Source: Gnetum montanum (lineage: Eukaryota > Streptophyta > Gnetopsida > Gnetales > Gnetaceae). From it: a DNA stretch of 64,000 nucleotides. How positions within the stretch are numbered: the stretch's first letter is position 1; every line of letters begins with the position of its first letter. The notes under the pieces are model-generated. The model did not search any database, had not been told where the DNA came from, and saw only the letters and a list, made by a program, of their open reading frames with translations. The stretch spans positions 254,945-318,944 of the forward strand of contig MNCI01022113.1 in assembly GCA_015680685.1 (NCBI GenBank). The letters run 5' to 3'. The translations under genes and the position numbers were made by a program. Positions 12,365 to 22,724 of the stretch are shown in pieces.

Positions 12365-12610
12365 GATTCAATGAGATGGTGAAATTCATAAAGATATAAG
12401 AAATAGAATTGAGGAATGATGATGGAAATAGAGATAGGACATTAATGTTCTATTTGATAAAAGAATCCCAATAAAATTAAAAAGAGAATTTTATAAGATA
12501 GCATTAATAGATTTGGTTCTTCATAAAGATGAATAGTGAAAAAGAATTCATGTAGCAGACACCATTTTATTGAGATAAGGCCAAGATGATAATGTTCATG
12601 ATACCACCTC
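12365..12610 (+). mobile_element. LINE reverse transcriptase C-terminal fragment
   Basis: Reading across stops gives GEIHKDIRNRIEE, then DKRIPIKLKREFYKIA and a degenerate segment. This pattern (a G-x-I...D-I...R-I stretch followed by K-x-P-x-K-L-K-x-F-Y) is typical of the region after the RT thumb in plant LINEs. It is too short and too broken to assign a family. Confidence 0.5.
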
Positions 12611-13419
12611 TAATATCAATGACATTTATGACATTTATCCATGCCACTAGAAAGAATGATTGAAAATAGTCCAAAAAAACTACAAATAAAGGATTGAAAA
12701 TAGTATATTAACGCTCAAATGGAAGGAAGAGAGCTTTAACCATGTGTAATTAAAAATCCAAAGGCTTTTGTCCTTTATACGTGAACACAATTTGAAATAC
12801 ACTCGCCTCTTCCTTCTCGCCTCTTCCTTATAAGAAGTGTCCGTCAAATTGTCGCTCAACGTGGAACATGAATGCATGTCTGTACGGCAATTTGCTATCT
12901 TCCTGAACTCATTGCGCTGGGCGCTTTCTTAGGCTTTTTTAAGGCTGAAAAGCCCCAAAGAAAGTAAACTCGTTATTCATATCCAAACCAAATTTCTTGC
13001 ATTAGTCAATGCCGTAACAGGCCCGCCGACGAACAGAAGCGGAACATTATGGAGCAGGGAAGCTTTTTGTCACGTAGCAAAGCTGGCGGAGATTAAAATA
13101 AGTACAAATCCGCAAATATTCCACTCGGGCCTTCGTTTTTTACAATGTCTATATGTTGACGTCTGCCTCCGATTTTCACGCTGAATTAAAATAATCCAAC
13201 AACGACGAATGTGCCTTGTATTTATTTTGAGAGTTATGCGTTAATCGCGGAGATTATTTAAATTTGCACAGGTTACTAACAACTAGGCGTTCACCATTTC
13301 TTTATGTCCACATCAAGTCAAAGGTTTTCCATTGGCATTTCCCATGCCAGATTAAAGGGGAGCATATAAAACTTTCAAATCCTGCATTTTCGTCAATCTA
13401 TGGTGGCTCCACTGCGAGC
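12611..13419. other. Intergenic, low-copy-looking flank of LBD locus
   Basis: No gene or transposon was recognised. From about 12,840 the sequence is richer in G and C than its surroundings and lacks the motifs of the neighbouring retrotransposons. It could contain the old promoter of the LBD pseudogene copy that follows. No clear TATA box was assigned. Confidence 0.3.
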
Positions 13420-13590
13420 ATGGAAGGTAAATTTTCCGCAGCCACGTTTGAAAGCCCATGTGCAGAGATATCTCAGAAGAGAATGCCAGGGCCAGGACTG
13501 TGTACGATGGCTCCTTACTTTCCCAGCAACCGCCCAGCTGAAAACTTTGAAACCACGCACAAACTATACGGTGCAAGTAACTTTATCAGA
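13420..13590 (+). pseudogene. LBD (LOB-domain) pseudogene, exon 1 only
   Basis: It starts MEGKFSAATFESPCA and ends APYFPSNRPAENFETTHKLYGASNFIR, the LOB zinc-finger and GAS-block signature. Between these the original frame is lost. The central part reads RYLRRECQGQDC in the next frame, after an apparent 5-base net loss that removes the second finger cysteine. An apparent 2-base gain just before APYFP restores the frame. No exon 2 was found in the 1.2 kb before the next LBD gene. LBD proteins are plant-specific nuclear transcription factors. This copy is likely a relic of a tandem duplication. The longer frame starting at 13,264 merely bridges the two shifts by chance. Confidence 0.75.
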
Positions 13591-14806
13591 GGTCACTGTA
13601 TAGAAATCTGTATAGAAATGATAGTTGTTGTAGGTGGGCATAGATTGAAAAATCTGCGATTTAAAGCTGATTCAAAATCGCATGGGATATTTGATGTAAT
13701 GAATAGTGCTATATTTTTATTGATTTTTTAAGTTTAATATATTGTATATAGCTAATTCTGATGCCAGTCAAAATCTAAAATTTCTATATTTGATTTTCCA
13801 CCCTAACTGAGCTCTCTTACTGAAAAAAAATGAAAAATGCGGCTATTAACATGAGTGCATATAAGTGCTCTCTTTTGTAACTATTGATGATTTTAATCCG
13901 ATTTTTACAGTGATTTGTTTTGATTTTCCTGATCCAATTTATAGAAAAGATTGCCAATTTACCAATCCTATCCAAAAAGATGGCTCCTATTTTAATAGCT
14001 GAACCAATTTCTTGTTAATCTTGTGTGCAACGGTATTTTTAATTTTATAAGATTTTCTTCTGCCATAATTTTAAATTTTTTATGCATTATTTAATACGAA
14101 GTATGGCATTTAATAAGGAAAGGGTCAAGAGATGTTAATATTACTGTGGTTGTATAACTTCTTTGATTCAAATAAACAAATTAATTTAGAAATAAATATT
14201 TATATGAACTAAATATTATTTTTTTAAAAGTTTTTTTAATTTTTAAACATTTGAAGAGCTCTTTTACATTGTCTAATAAAATTGATAATGAAAATTGAAT
14301 AATTTTGGAGCCTGACTTTTCCTGTGTTTTTCGTTTCTAAAGCCATTAAGAAATTTTACTGGGTCACTGGAAAAATCATTTTCCTACCTTTTGTAATCAC
14401 TGTTTCTAGGTTATAGAACAAACCGGGGAAAAAACAGTTAATTTAATAAATTTTTTAATGGATACTGCTTATGTAATGGTGAGACCATTTACCTGCAAGC
14501 CCCATCACTCACATGTAACCTCGTTTACGTCATACGAAATGACGAAGTTGGTTTGAACAGCAGTTCCAACTGGAACACAATATACCTACAGACAAGATTT
14601 ATCAAACTAGTTCCATGATATGTCCTTCCAGACATCTTTGATTTGGTTCACATGCCCGCTTGATTATCATTCTAATAATTTTCCAGCTGTGTGGAATATA
14701 TTGTTTGACAGGGATTGCATGCCTTTATTAAATAATGCTAGACCCTCTATCACGGCTGCCCTGTCTTGCTTTTTACATTATTGGATTCTTGCTCTCTTGC
14801 AAAAAC

Positions 14807-15328
14807 ATGGAAAATATTCAGTCCAGAAATTTGACACCTTGTGCAGCCTGCAAATTTATGAGGAGGAGATGCAAAGGTCAGTATTGCATGTGGGCTCCTT
14901 ATTTTCCCCGCCATGATCCCGAAAGATTCCTGGCAATCCACAAGGTATACGGTGCGAACAACTTTATCAGATTTATCAAGGTAACAAAATCAACGTATCA
15001 TGAAATATCTTAATGTTTGCTGCATTCTTTGAGATTGCAATTTATGATTCGTTTCTGTGTATTTGAATTGCAAACTGACATGATCTTTTGCTTTGATCAG
15101 GATTTGCCTGAGAACCAGAGAGATGATGCTGCAAAAAGCTGGATATATGAAGCCAGCATGAGGATCAGGGATCCTGTTTATGGCTGTGCTGGTATCATTT
15201 ACAATCTGCATCTACGTGTCTGTGAAATACAGCGCCAGCTTGACCTCTGTAACGCACAGCTTCTTTTACTTCAATCATGTGCTTCCAACACAGAACTCTC
15301 TCCGATGGAAAAATTTCTTAATCAATGA
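14807..15328 (+). CDS. LBD/LOB-domain transcription factor, class I-like, two exons
   Basis: Exons 14,807-14,980 and 15,101-15,328 join in phase to a 133-residue protein. The intron (14,981-15,100) has GTAACA and TTTGATCAG borders and sits in the GAS block, where many LBD genes have their intron. Residues 12-26 form the zinc finger CAACKFMRRRCKGQYC, but with spacing CX2CX6CX4C instead of the usual CX3C at the end. APYFP, HKVYGANN and DPVYGCAG follow. A leucine-zipper-like L-x6-I-x3-L-x6-L lies at about residues 90-108, the mark of class I. The family binds DNA in the nucleus and controls organ boundaries and lateral organ development. The ATG at 14,807 is chosen because it gives the usual short N-terminus; an in-frame ATG at 14,735 would add 24 hydrophobic residues. 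The C-terminus is very short. Expression is unproven. Confidence 0.85.
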
Positions 15329-15390
15329 AATTCCCTGTGTGTCTTTAATGGAAAAATTTCTTAATCAATGAAATTCCCTGTGTGTCTTTA
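15305..15390 (+). repeat. 43-bp perfect tandem duplication over LBD stop codon
   Basis: Two identical 43-bp units, 15,305-15,347 and 15,348-15,390, begin ATGGAAAAATTTC and include the last codons (MEKFLNQ) and stop of the LBD gene. The second copy lies in the 3' untranslated region. The paralogous block at 53.8 kb has only one unit. Confidence 0.95.
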
Positions 15391-16560
15391 ACAGCTTTCC
15401 ATAGTATCTTCGTAATTGCATATCCTTTCTATGAATCTCATAGACATCTAAAACTAGAATCTCATATTTGGATAGGGCTAAGTCGAGGATGATATGCTAT
15501 CATGTACATTAGGTTATTTTTAAATAGAATGAAAAGTTTTAAATAGCTGTATATTATAAAACTGTATTATTTCTTATCGGGTAGATAACTCAGTTACTTT
15601 GTTCACAGAAAATGGAATTAAAAAGTGTAATGCTAATAAATGTTAAATATTATGCTGTTATAATACTTTGGATGGGGTTAAGTGAATCAGAAGGAGACGA
15701 TTATATGAATTTCTGCAGAACATATTGGTTTATGACATCAAATTTATATAAAGATAAAAAATTTTATTAGGTGTTATTTAATTAAACTAAAACTGAATTT
15801 TTACTTGGGTCTCAAGCTTACTAGAACTGAACTTGTAACTTGGGATCACTAGGCCAAGACTCTGACCACTAATCTAATATCTCATTGTTAAGATAATACA
15901 ATTTTGACGGTTGGCTTACATGATTTACTTATAATAGTATTTTATCAATTTCACCCTATGATTGGACCATTGATCCTATGTAGTAGAATTGTTTACAACG
16001 AGGGACTTTCTAGACTTGAATCATCACTTCTATTTCATCACTATTTATGTTTTTATTGAAATTGCATTTCACATATTATGTTTTACTTATACTAACTTTA
16101 AGCCTTTTGATTCTGGAGCATGTCTCCAATTTTCCATTTTAAAAGCAATATTTTTCTAAAACTATATCCACCAACACAATATCATCTTCAAATAGCATAC
16201 ACCATGGGATTTCATCCTATATTTCCTTTGTTAATTCATCGATAACAATGGCAAATTCATCTTTGAGATTTGGCATGGTTATGAAATATATATATACAAA
16301 GTGTATAATATATCAAAAGGGGAATGAAAGATAATTATAATTTGTTCATTTTTATTGGGTATGATTAAATTAATTATTGATTAACAAGACTACAAAAATG
16401 TTTTAATTTGTTATTAAAGTTTTATTAACATATATTATTGGGGTAGTGATGTCAAAGCTAGAACTAAATAACTATATGTACCTCCTTGGGCATATAGTTA
16501 ACACAAACCTTTCATACAACTTAAGTAGAAATATAATTGAGTCAAATCAACATGTCCATT
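15391..16560. other. Intergenic sequence downstream of LBD gene
   Basis: AT-rich, no gene seen. It is shared with 53,830-54,945 of the duplicated block. A possible tRNA-derived SINE head lies at 15,805-15,890. Confidence 0.5.
15805..15890 (-). mobile_element. Possible tRNA-derived SINE head
   Basis: On the minus strand the sequence has an A-box-like TTAGTGGTCAGAGTC and, about 35 bases on, a B-box-like AAGTTCAGTTCTA, the layout of a Pol III promoter. The paralogous copy near 54.2 kb keeps a better A box (TAGCTTAGTAGTAAGAG). The body and the A-rich end were not delimited. Confidence 0.35.
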
Positions 16561-17015
16561 GGATGCTAGGTATCATTGAGAAAGATTAACAATGATATGA
16601 TATACCAAATTAGAGTAGCATTGATAACATGATAAGAAGTTAGTGATATGCTTTGTGAGAGAATAATCCATGTTAGGTTGAAGGGAGATTTCTACTAAAT
16701 TTCTATTAGAGACCTTATCCAAAAAAAACATGAGGAAAGATAGCTGCATGCCACAAAGATTTGAATGGTAACATGGATGCTAGGTATCGCTAAGAAAGAT
16801 TAACAATGATATGACAAACCAAATTGGAGTACCATTGATAACATGACAAGTTAGTAATATGCTTTGTGAAAGAACAATCCTTGTTATGTTGAAGGAAAAT
16901 TTCTACTAGATTGCTATTAAACATTAATCATACAAAAATGCTAGCTTAAAAGAAAACATCAAGCTAGAGAGGTGCATGCGGTAAAGATCTGAATTGTAAC
17001 ATGGATGCTAGGTAT
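16561..17015. repeat. Tandem repeat of about 216-225 bp, two full units and a partial one
   Basis: GGATGCTAGGTATC followed by ...AAGAAAGATTAACAATGATATGA starts near 16,561, 16,777 and 17,002. The units differ by indels. The same array is present near 54,950, 55,163 and 55,397, so it predates the segmental duplication. Confidence 0.85.
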
Positions 17016-17173
17016 CAATAAGAAAGATCAGAAAAGTTTGAGAATAGCATGCATAGATTTAAAAACTTAAGAAATATTATTTTAGACAATGCAATAATGT
17101 GTTGGAAAAAAGTATAGATGGTAAGAATATTTCTCTAAGAACTATGCATAGTAGGAATATTTGTCTATTCAAG

Positions 17174-17178
17174 TCAAT
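17174..17178. repeat. Target site duplication TCAAT, left
   Basis: TCAAT directly precedes the LTR start and is repeated at 26,296-26,300 after the other LTR. The second copy of the duplicated block lacks the element at this point, which confirms the insertion site. Confidence 0.92.
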
Positions 17179-17980
17179 TGATGAGTGGCGAGGTACCCCT
17201 ACACTCAACCATACGAATACGAGTGTTTTCACGCACGATCTAGTTGAACTCCATAGACGGACTAGTTGTGACACCTAGATAGTTAGCTTTAGGTTGCAGT
17301 TCACTGTCTTCCCACCTGGACTAGTATTAGCTTTGTCATGTATGGTTTAGTCCAGAGTGAGGTGTATGATGTGGTTCCTAATCTAACACTACTCCTCAAG
17401 GCAATCGAGAGAAAGTAATATTAACTAATCTAGGAGAAAGGGTAAGAGAATCTAATCTAGCCTAAGTGTGATGAGCATCCGTTCCTTGATCATCCATACA
17501 CATCTTGGACCTCATTCACGACTACCACTGGGATTACCAAGCGCAGATCCTAGGTACGCTACTAGGTTACCAAGTAGTCACACTTAAATGCTCGTAATCA
17601 AGTCATACTTATTCCGCGTTCTAACATGAGTTTAAGGGTGAGAGAGTATTAACTAGGAAAGCAGTAAATAACAATTATTAAATAAATAACAAAGTGAATG
17701 CTGCAATGATGAAGTAATCTCGATCTTTATTTTCAGTCATGTGCGTGTCCAAGTACGTCACACTTGAATAAAGGATGCCATACAATTACATTCATCACAC
17801 TGTGGGCATACACTAGAAAATAATCTATCTCTAGAGGGATCAAACTACCAGAGTCTAGCTACAATCTAAATCTAAAACTATGAAACAAGGGAGAGCCACC
17901 TCTTATTTATAGAACTGGCGGCGGGCTACGATATCACGTATCTGATATCGTAGGGAAAGATGCAATATCATGTCCCATCA
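17179..17980 (-). mobile_element. LTR of gypsy element 2 (3' LTR in sense orientation)
   Basis: It runs from TGATGAGTGGCG to TGTCCCATCA on plus. Read on minus, U3 holds the inverted repeat CTACGATATC...GATATCGTAG (17,926-17,953), directly followed by a TTCTATAAATAAGA TATA box (17,901-17,912). Terminal TG and CA are intact. Confidence 0.93.
17901..17953 (-). promoter_or_regulatory. LTR promoter: palindrome plus TATA box
   Basis: A near-perfect inverted repeat with 10-base arms (CTACGATATC / GATATCGTAG) lies about 15 bases upstream, in element sense, of TATAAATAAG. The same pairing occurs in the LTR at 26.2 kb, the LTR at 31.8 kb and the internal array at 21.8 kb, suggesting a binding site for a transcription regulator. 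The factor is unknown. Confidence 0.6.
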
Positions 17981-17996
17981 TACCCCCACGACTGAA
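17981..17996 (-). other. Polypurine tract of gypsy element 2
   Basis: On minus, TTCAGTCGTGGGGGTA stands immediately before the TGATGGGACA start of the 3' LTR. It is the expected primer for plus-strand synthesis and fixes the element orientation. Confidence 0.85.
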
Positions 17997-18149
17997 TAAA
18001 AACTCGTTCTTGAGTTACAGTGATTACACAGTGGATAGGTATGGGATTATTAGATGGAAAAAGAAATGCGATGATGTCGTAGTGTGGGAAGAAAATGAAA
18101 TAAAGACACAACACATAGAATATGCTACAACTACAAAAATTTGGAACTC

Positions 18150-21100
18150 ATATAGTTCCTGATGGCGGTGGCTCCTCCATTGGCGCCTTCCCTTTGTCTT
18201 GTGCTCCAGGCTTTGAGGTTTGATGATGCTGAAGTATGGCCTAGAGCTTCTCCTCTTCATTATGACGGTCTTGTGCTATCCATGCTAATGTTCCAACATT
18301 TTATGGAGTCGGCACTTCCTACGGACAGGGTAGTTGTGGAAACATTTGGTTGGCCTTAACGTACCAAGCCGTGAACACCGTCGTTACTCCTCATAGGCTC
18401 TGGCTTTATCCTTGTATTCATGAAAGTCTGCTAGCCATCGAGGCAAGCCAAGTCAATTGCAGCATCTTTCTATCCCTAGTAGCTAGCTTTTACCACCTCA
18501 AGTTCAAAATTTATGACTTCCAGTTTCTCCAACAGCCTCTTGCATTCTGCAAATTCTACTTCGTATTTGATGTGGGTGGTTGCTACCTGCTACTCGAGCT
18601 CTGACCTCGGGCGCCCTGCTATTAACATGGCAAGGTTGGCATATCTCAGGTTTGCCAACTCCATGTACTCTGTCAAATCTTTAATATGCAAGTCCCGGTT
18701 CTTAACTTCCGCTTGGTGGGAGAACGCGTATGTAAGCATAAAGTAAGAGAGGATCCTCAAGCATGGGTAACATGTCTTCCTAGTCCCATAACTAATGCTT
18801 GTAGCCCATTTATTTTGTCTAAACAATATGCTTTGAATTCCCATTATTTTTCTAATAGGAACCACACCATGCAAAGACTTATTCAACTTCTTGTTATTGG
18901 TTGACACGGAACGATAAGAAATCCATGAAAACACACATGCATCCAAGTAAGTAGAAAGGCACAAAGAGTACTGATTTTCCTTGAAGCCACATCTTATTCA
19001 AACCTTTGAATCCTTTTCAAGTCTAGAAACTACCAAGGTCATAAGTTCATTAATGTTTTATTAATGGAAAAGGGACCTCATACTTCTAGAACAAGGAAAA
19101 CCATATAGTTTGTGGATGGGTGGATGTTGTGGACTCACCACTTATTTCATTCCAATATGGCCTGCCAATCAATGTGTTGAGCACTCATAGTGTTGATTTG
19201 AGCCTTAGTCATATGGATCTCCTTTTCAAGGATCTTTTTATACATCCCCACTTGATCATGAAAGTGCTCCTTCAGCTTTTCATGTCGTTTAGCCTCGTTT
19301 TGCCATGCGCTTATCTCAATTGCTGACTTTTGACTAATGGTGCGTACCTCCTACATCGAGAGGGTTCAATTTTCTCTAGCTAAACAGCTCACGTCTCAGT
19401 TGACTTGGATGAATTGTTCTCGTAATTGATGAAAGTGTTCATCGAGAACATTCTTTTACTTTTCTACAGTGGTCAATCGAAGATTATCTGCAACTAGCTA
19501 CTTGTTTTCTTCTTGTAAGGCTTTGAGTGCCTTAAGATGCACATGTGTTTACGCCTGTGCTATGGAGGCATCCCAAATAGCCTTCTCTTTCTCATTAGCC
19601 ACCCTTTTATTCTCTGTGATTAACTTGGTTAGCTACTCGATTCTAAAGTTTTCTAGCTAGTCTACGGGAACAAATTGCAGAGGGTCCCACTATGCTGCTT
19701 GTAAGGCCACGAGCTACTCTTGTAGTTTCTGCACTTCAGCTTCAGCATGCTCGGCCCTTACCTCTGTTAAAAACAGCTTCCCCTTTGTGGAAATGAGGTC
19801 TGACTGAATTGCTGTAACATCTTGAGGGATGTCAAATAGGGATGTCATTACTTGTCCTATTTGAAGCAATTGATCAAGTGCATCCTCATGTTCTGTAGGA
19901 GTCATTAAGGTTCTGGCTAGAGTTTGAGCATCTCGTGCTCCTGTGAGGTCTACTGGTGGCACAACAAGTATGCTGAAGGATTCTTTGATGTGGTCTGCGA
20001 CCACTTCTGCAACTCATGTGGAATTTTGGTGTTGCATGACCACCACTGTGGCCCCTTCACTAGTCTCTAACTACATCTAGAAAGATGTTGCGTTTCCTGA
20101 GATCTGTTGTGACCATCTACTTTCCCCTCCTCCTATTTGAATGGATACTTCCCCCCTTGTGCGATCTAATGAAACCATAGGCTGAATGACATCATCAATG
20201 ACACGAAAGAGGTTTTCATCATCACGACTTCTCCAACTAACTATCTCAGTGATGGTCCTAAGATGGCTCATCAACGGTCTATATTCTTGTGGCGGTCATG
20301 GCTAATCCTGGCCTGTGCTAGGCCCTGCTTCTTGTTGTTGGCTGGGACCCATGGCTGGAGGTTGACTGAGTCTAGCCATATGTTCTTCTTCTTGTTCTAG
20401 TCCCAGCTCTTTGCCAATGATTTTTCTTGGAGCTGGCGCCTTTAACAATTCAGCATATGAAGCAATCTGGGCTTTTCAGAGAACGTCATTGGTGTATCTC
20501 CGAATACCAACACATCGGCAAAGCTTTCTAATAAGACAAGGGAAAGGCAGTGCCATCTTCCTTGTCTTCCATTCTTCGAACCACCTTAGGATCTCCGTCA
20601 AATATAGATGGGGTAGGTTAGTGTTAACCTTTCCCATCAACATTCCACATCCTCTAGCTGCATACGTCGATATCCTTTTTAAGCCTTTTTTGGGGAAGAG
20701 GTGATATGTCCCAATTTTTAAGTAAACCCTCTCTTCCATCGTCAATTTACCAAATGCTTTATCTTTGCCATAAGCTTTCTCCAACCAATCCTATTGCACA
20801 TCGTGGTCTGAACAGGTGGATAACCAAGCAACCTGGAGCCCTGTATTCAGAAGGTTTAACACTTCTGAAATGGCCTGCATAGAGAAGTCAACTTTCACAC
20901 CACAAATATTAACAGTGGTGCCTTGCTCCCTATTATGCCAAAATTGGTATGTCTCTCCTAGGTACCAGGCATCGCTTTCAGAGAGGATAGGCCATAAGGG
21001 AGATCCTTTGAGGTGATTCCTAATGATCTCAGGAGCGAACTCTGCAAATGATTCAAAGTTCAACTCCACAATCACCGTAGAGAATGTGGACTTCTCATGG

Positions 21101-21333
21101 ATAGCTTGAACACAATCTTGGGGCAACGTGAATTGTTGTCCTAGTTCAGGTGCTGCAGTAGCTCCTCCTTCTGCTTGCTCAAACCGTTTGGTAGGAGGTT
21201 CTTCTTGATGAATGCTGAATGATTGCTCCTCCTGTTCTACATGTTGCTTGGCAGGACCTTGTCTTCCACCTCTCTGAGATCATTTCTTTTCACCTTGAGT
21301 AGGACCCTCCGGTTGTCCACATTTCGGGGCCAT
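18150..21333 (-). pseudogene. ORF3 of gypsy element 2, globular domain and coiled coil (stops, insertion)
   Basis: It starts MAPKCGQPEGPTQGEKK at 21,333. One frame runs to about 19,700, broken only by nonsense codons: open pieces at 21,126-20,791, 20,784-20,476, 20,274-20,077 and 20,004-19,714 are all in register. The globular part has AWYLGETYQFWHNREQGT, NICGVKVDFSMQAISEVL and LPFPCLIRKLCRCVGIR, matched by ORF3 at 6.3-9.2 kb. A coiled coil rich in E, K, L and Q follows. At 18,750-19,130 a segment normally found between pol and ORF3 interrupts it, then the coiled coil resumes in another frame (LTEYMELANLRYANLAML at about 18,680). Similarity to the plant transposon-protein family is inferred. 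Function is unknown. It cannot be translated in full. Confidence 0.65.
18750..19130 (-). repeat. Spacer module duplicated into ORF3
   Basis: Read on minus, this segment carries GTGAGTCCACAAC...TCCACAAACTATATGG, TTTGCATGGTGTGGTTCC and TATGGGACTAGGAAGACATG. These occur at 4,660-5,090 of element 1 between pol and ORF3. A more diverged copy sits at the expected place in this element (about 22,690-22,870), so the one inside ORF3 is extra. Confidence 0.65.
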
Positions 21334-21616
21334 CTACAATCACATGGGCCAAGCATTAGTAAGGTTGTTTTTGAAATTAAGTTATACCTTATTGCTTTTC
21401 TTAATTAAAGATCTTATGTTATAACATGTGATCATGCCAAAAATTTTGTAATAATGAGTCTTGTGACTTAGGTGGATTCCATTTTACTTTCCCGGTATAC
21501 CTAGGGGTTAAATGATTTTAGGCACAATTATTCTAAGTGTTAGAGTTAATTATCCTAATTGATATCCTTTGGGCGATGATAAATTTCAAAAAAAGTTAGG
21601 CACTTTCCAACAAGTG

Positions 21617-21634
21617 TCCCTCCCCCACGACTAA
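21617..21634 (-). other. Internal PPT-like motif upstream of ORF3
   Basis: On minus: CTTAGTCGTGGGGGAGGG, nearly the same as the true PPT at 17,981. It lies between the internal promoter-like array and the ORF3 start. Element 1 has GTTGTGGGGGCC in the same relative place. Confidence 0.5.
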
Positions 21635-21799
21635 GCTGAACACTCCGGGTTCAAGTAGGTTTAGATGGAATAAAAATTAGAGCACTAGCAAGCGAGATAA
21701 AGTGAGAAAAGCAAGGGTCACTCAATTGTAAGTCAGAGAGAAAAATTTCAAAAAATACCCCCGTGTGAATGAAAAAATAACGCTAAGTGTTGTGAGGGG

Positions 21800-21960
21800 G
21801 TGACCTATTTATAGGTGGCAAGGACAGGATATCGCGTACGGTACATTGTGTACGCGATATCTCATCTGACGCGATATCGCGTACATGATATCTCATCTGA
21901 CGCGATATCGCGTACATGATATCTCATCCGACGCGATATCGCGTACACGATATCATCTCC
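21800..21960 (-). promoter_or_regulatory. Internal 31-bp palindrome array with TATA box
   Basis: Units of 31 bp (21,871-21,901; 21,902-21,932; partial units on both sides) read GCGATATCGCGTACATGATATC plus a short linker on plus. Each holds two GATATC palindromes around a central GTAC. On minus the array is followed at once by CCTATAAATAGG. A single such motif next to TATA is the promoter layout in this family's LTRs. The array therefore looks like an amplified U3 promoter placed upstream of ORF3. Activity is inferred. Confidence 0.6.
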
Positions 21961-22724
21961 CTAGTGACATGAGACACCATGAAAATACCATCTTTTTAAA
22001 AGATTTTCTTGAAACTAACATTGGAAGTTGAGGACATTAGCTATTATAAAGGAGTTCTATGGTAATTTCATTATGTCTAGAGGCACAATTAATGATGACA
22101 GTGTGGATTTCATCAATAAATCCTTGGGTGGTAAGAAAAAGGTTATGTAATGGTACATAGGAACATTGAAATTTAGAGGGATAATAGTAGGAAAAGAAAA
22201 TTTGAAAATTATGTTGAGGGTAAGAAATGGTGTGTGTGAGCTATGTCATAAGTGAAGATTACAAAAAATTACACAAGTGGGTCCTCCCCAAAGTAGGTTT
22301 CAACCTATAATGCCCTTGTGTAACCACACTTAAAGTGTCTGTGAGCACTAGAAGGTTAAATATAATCTGCACTAACTCCACAAAACACACACATGTAAAT
22401 ATCACTCGAATGAGATGAAAATTCTATGCCACACAGGACATGAGCTACAATTACACGAACAATGAGATGAGACAAAGTATAGAAAGGGATCGTAGGGATT
22501 GGGACATGAGGTAACTGACCCAGGGCACAACGAATCCTGCATGTAAAGCATGATTAACATGTCATTAACCTATCGTTCCAAGATTAGGACCAAGTCCATT
22601 TCTCTAATCAGTGACATCGCATTGTTTCATCCCATGATGAGCAACTATGAGAGTATCATAACAACAAGGTGTACGATCACTTGTCATTTTGTTCAAGGGA
22701 GGAGTGATTTTTGTTTTATGGCAC

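Noticed and set aside
13264-13731. 155-codon open frame as a full gene
   Set aside because: Only its middle resembles an LBD exon and the finger is out of frame within it. The remainder is non-coding read-through.
15017-15328. 103-codon frame starting in the LBD intron
   Set aside because: Its first 28 codons lie in the intron; only the part from 15,101 is LBD exon 2.
21829-21960. CRISPR-like or origin repeats
   Set aside because: Only about four units, inside a retrotransposon, and the motif recurs singly in LTR promoters.
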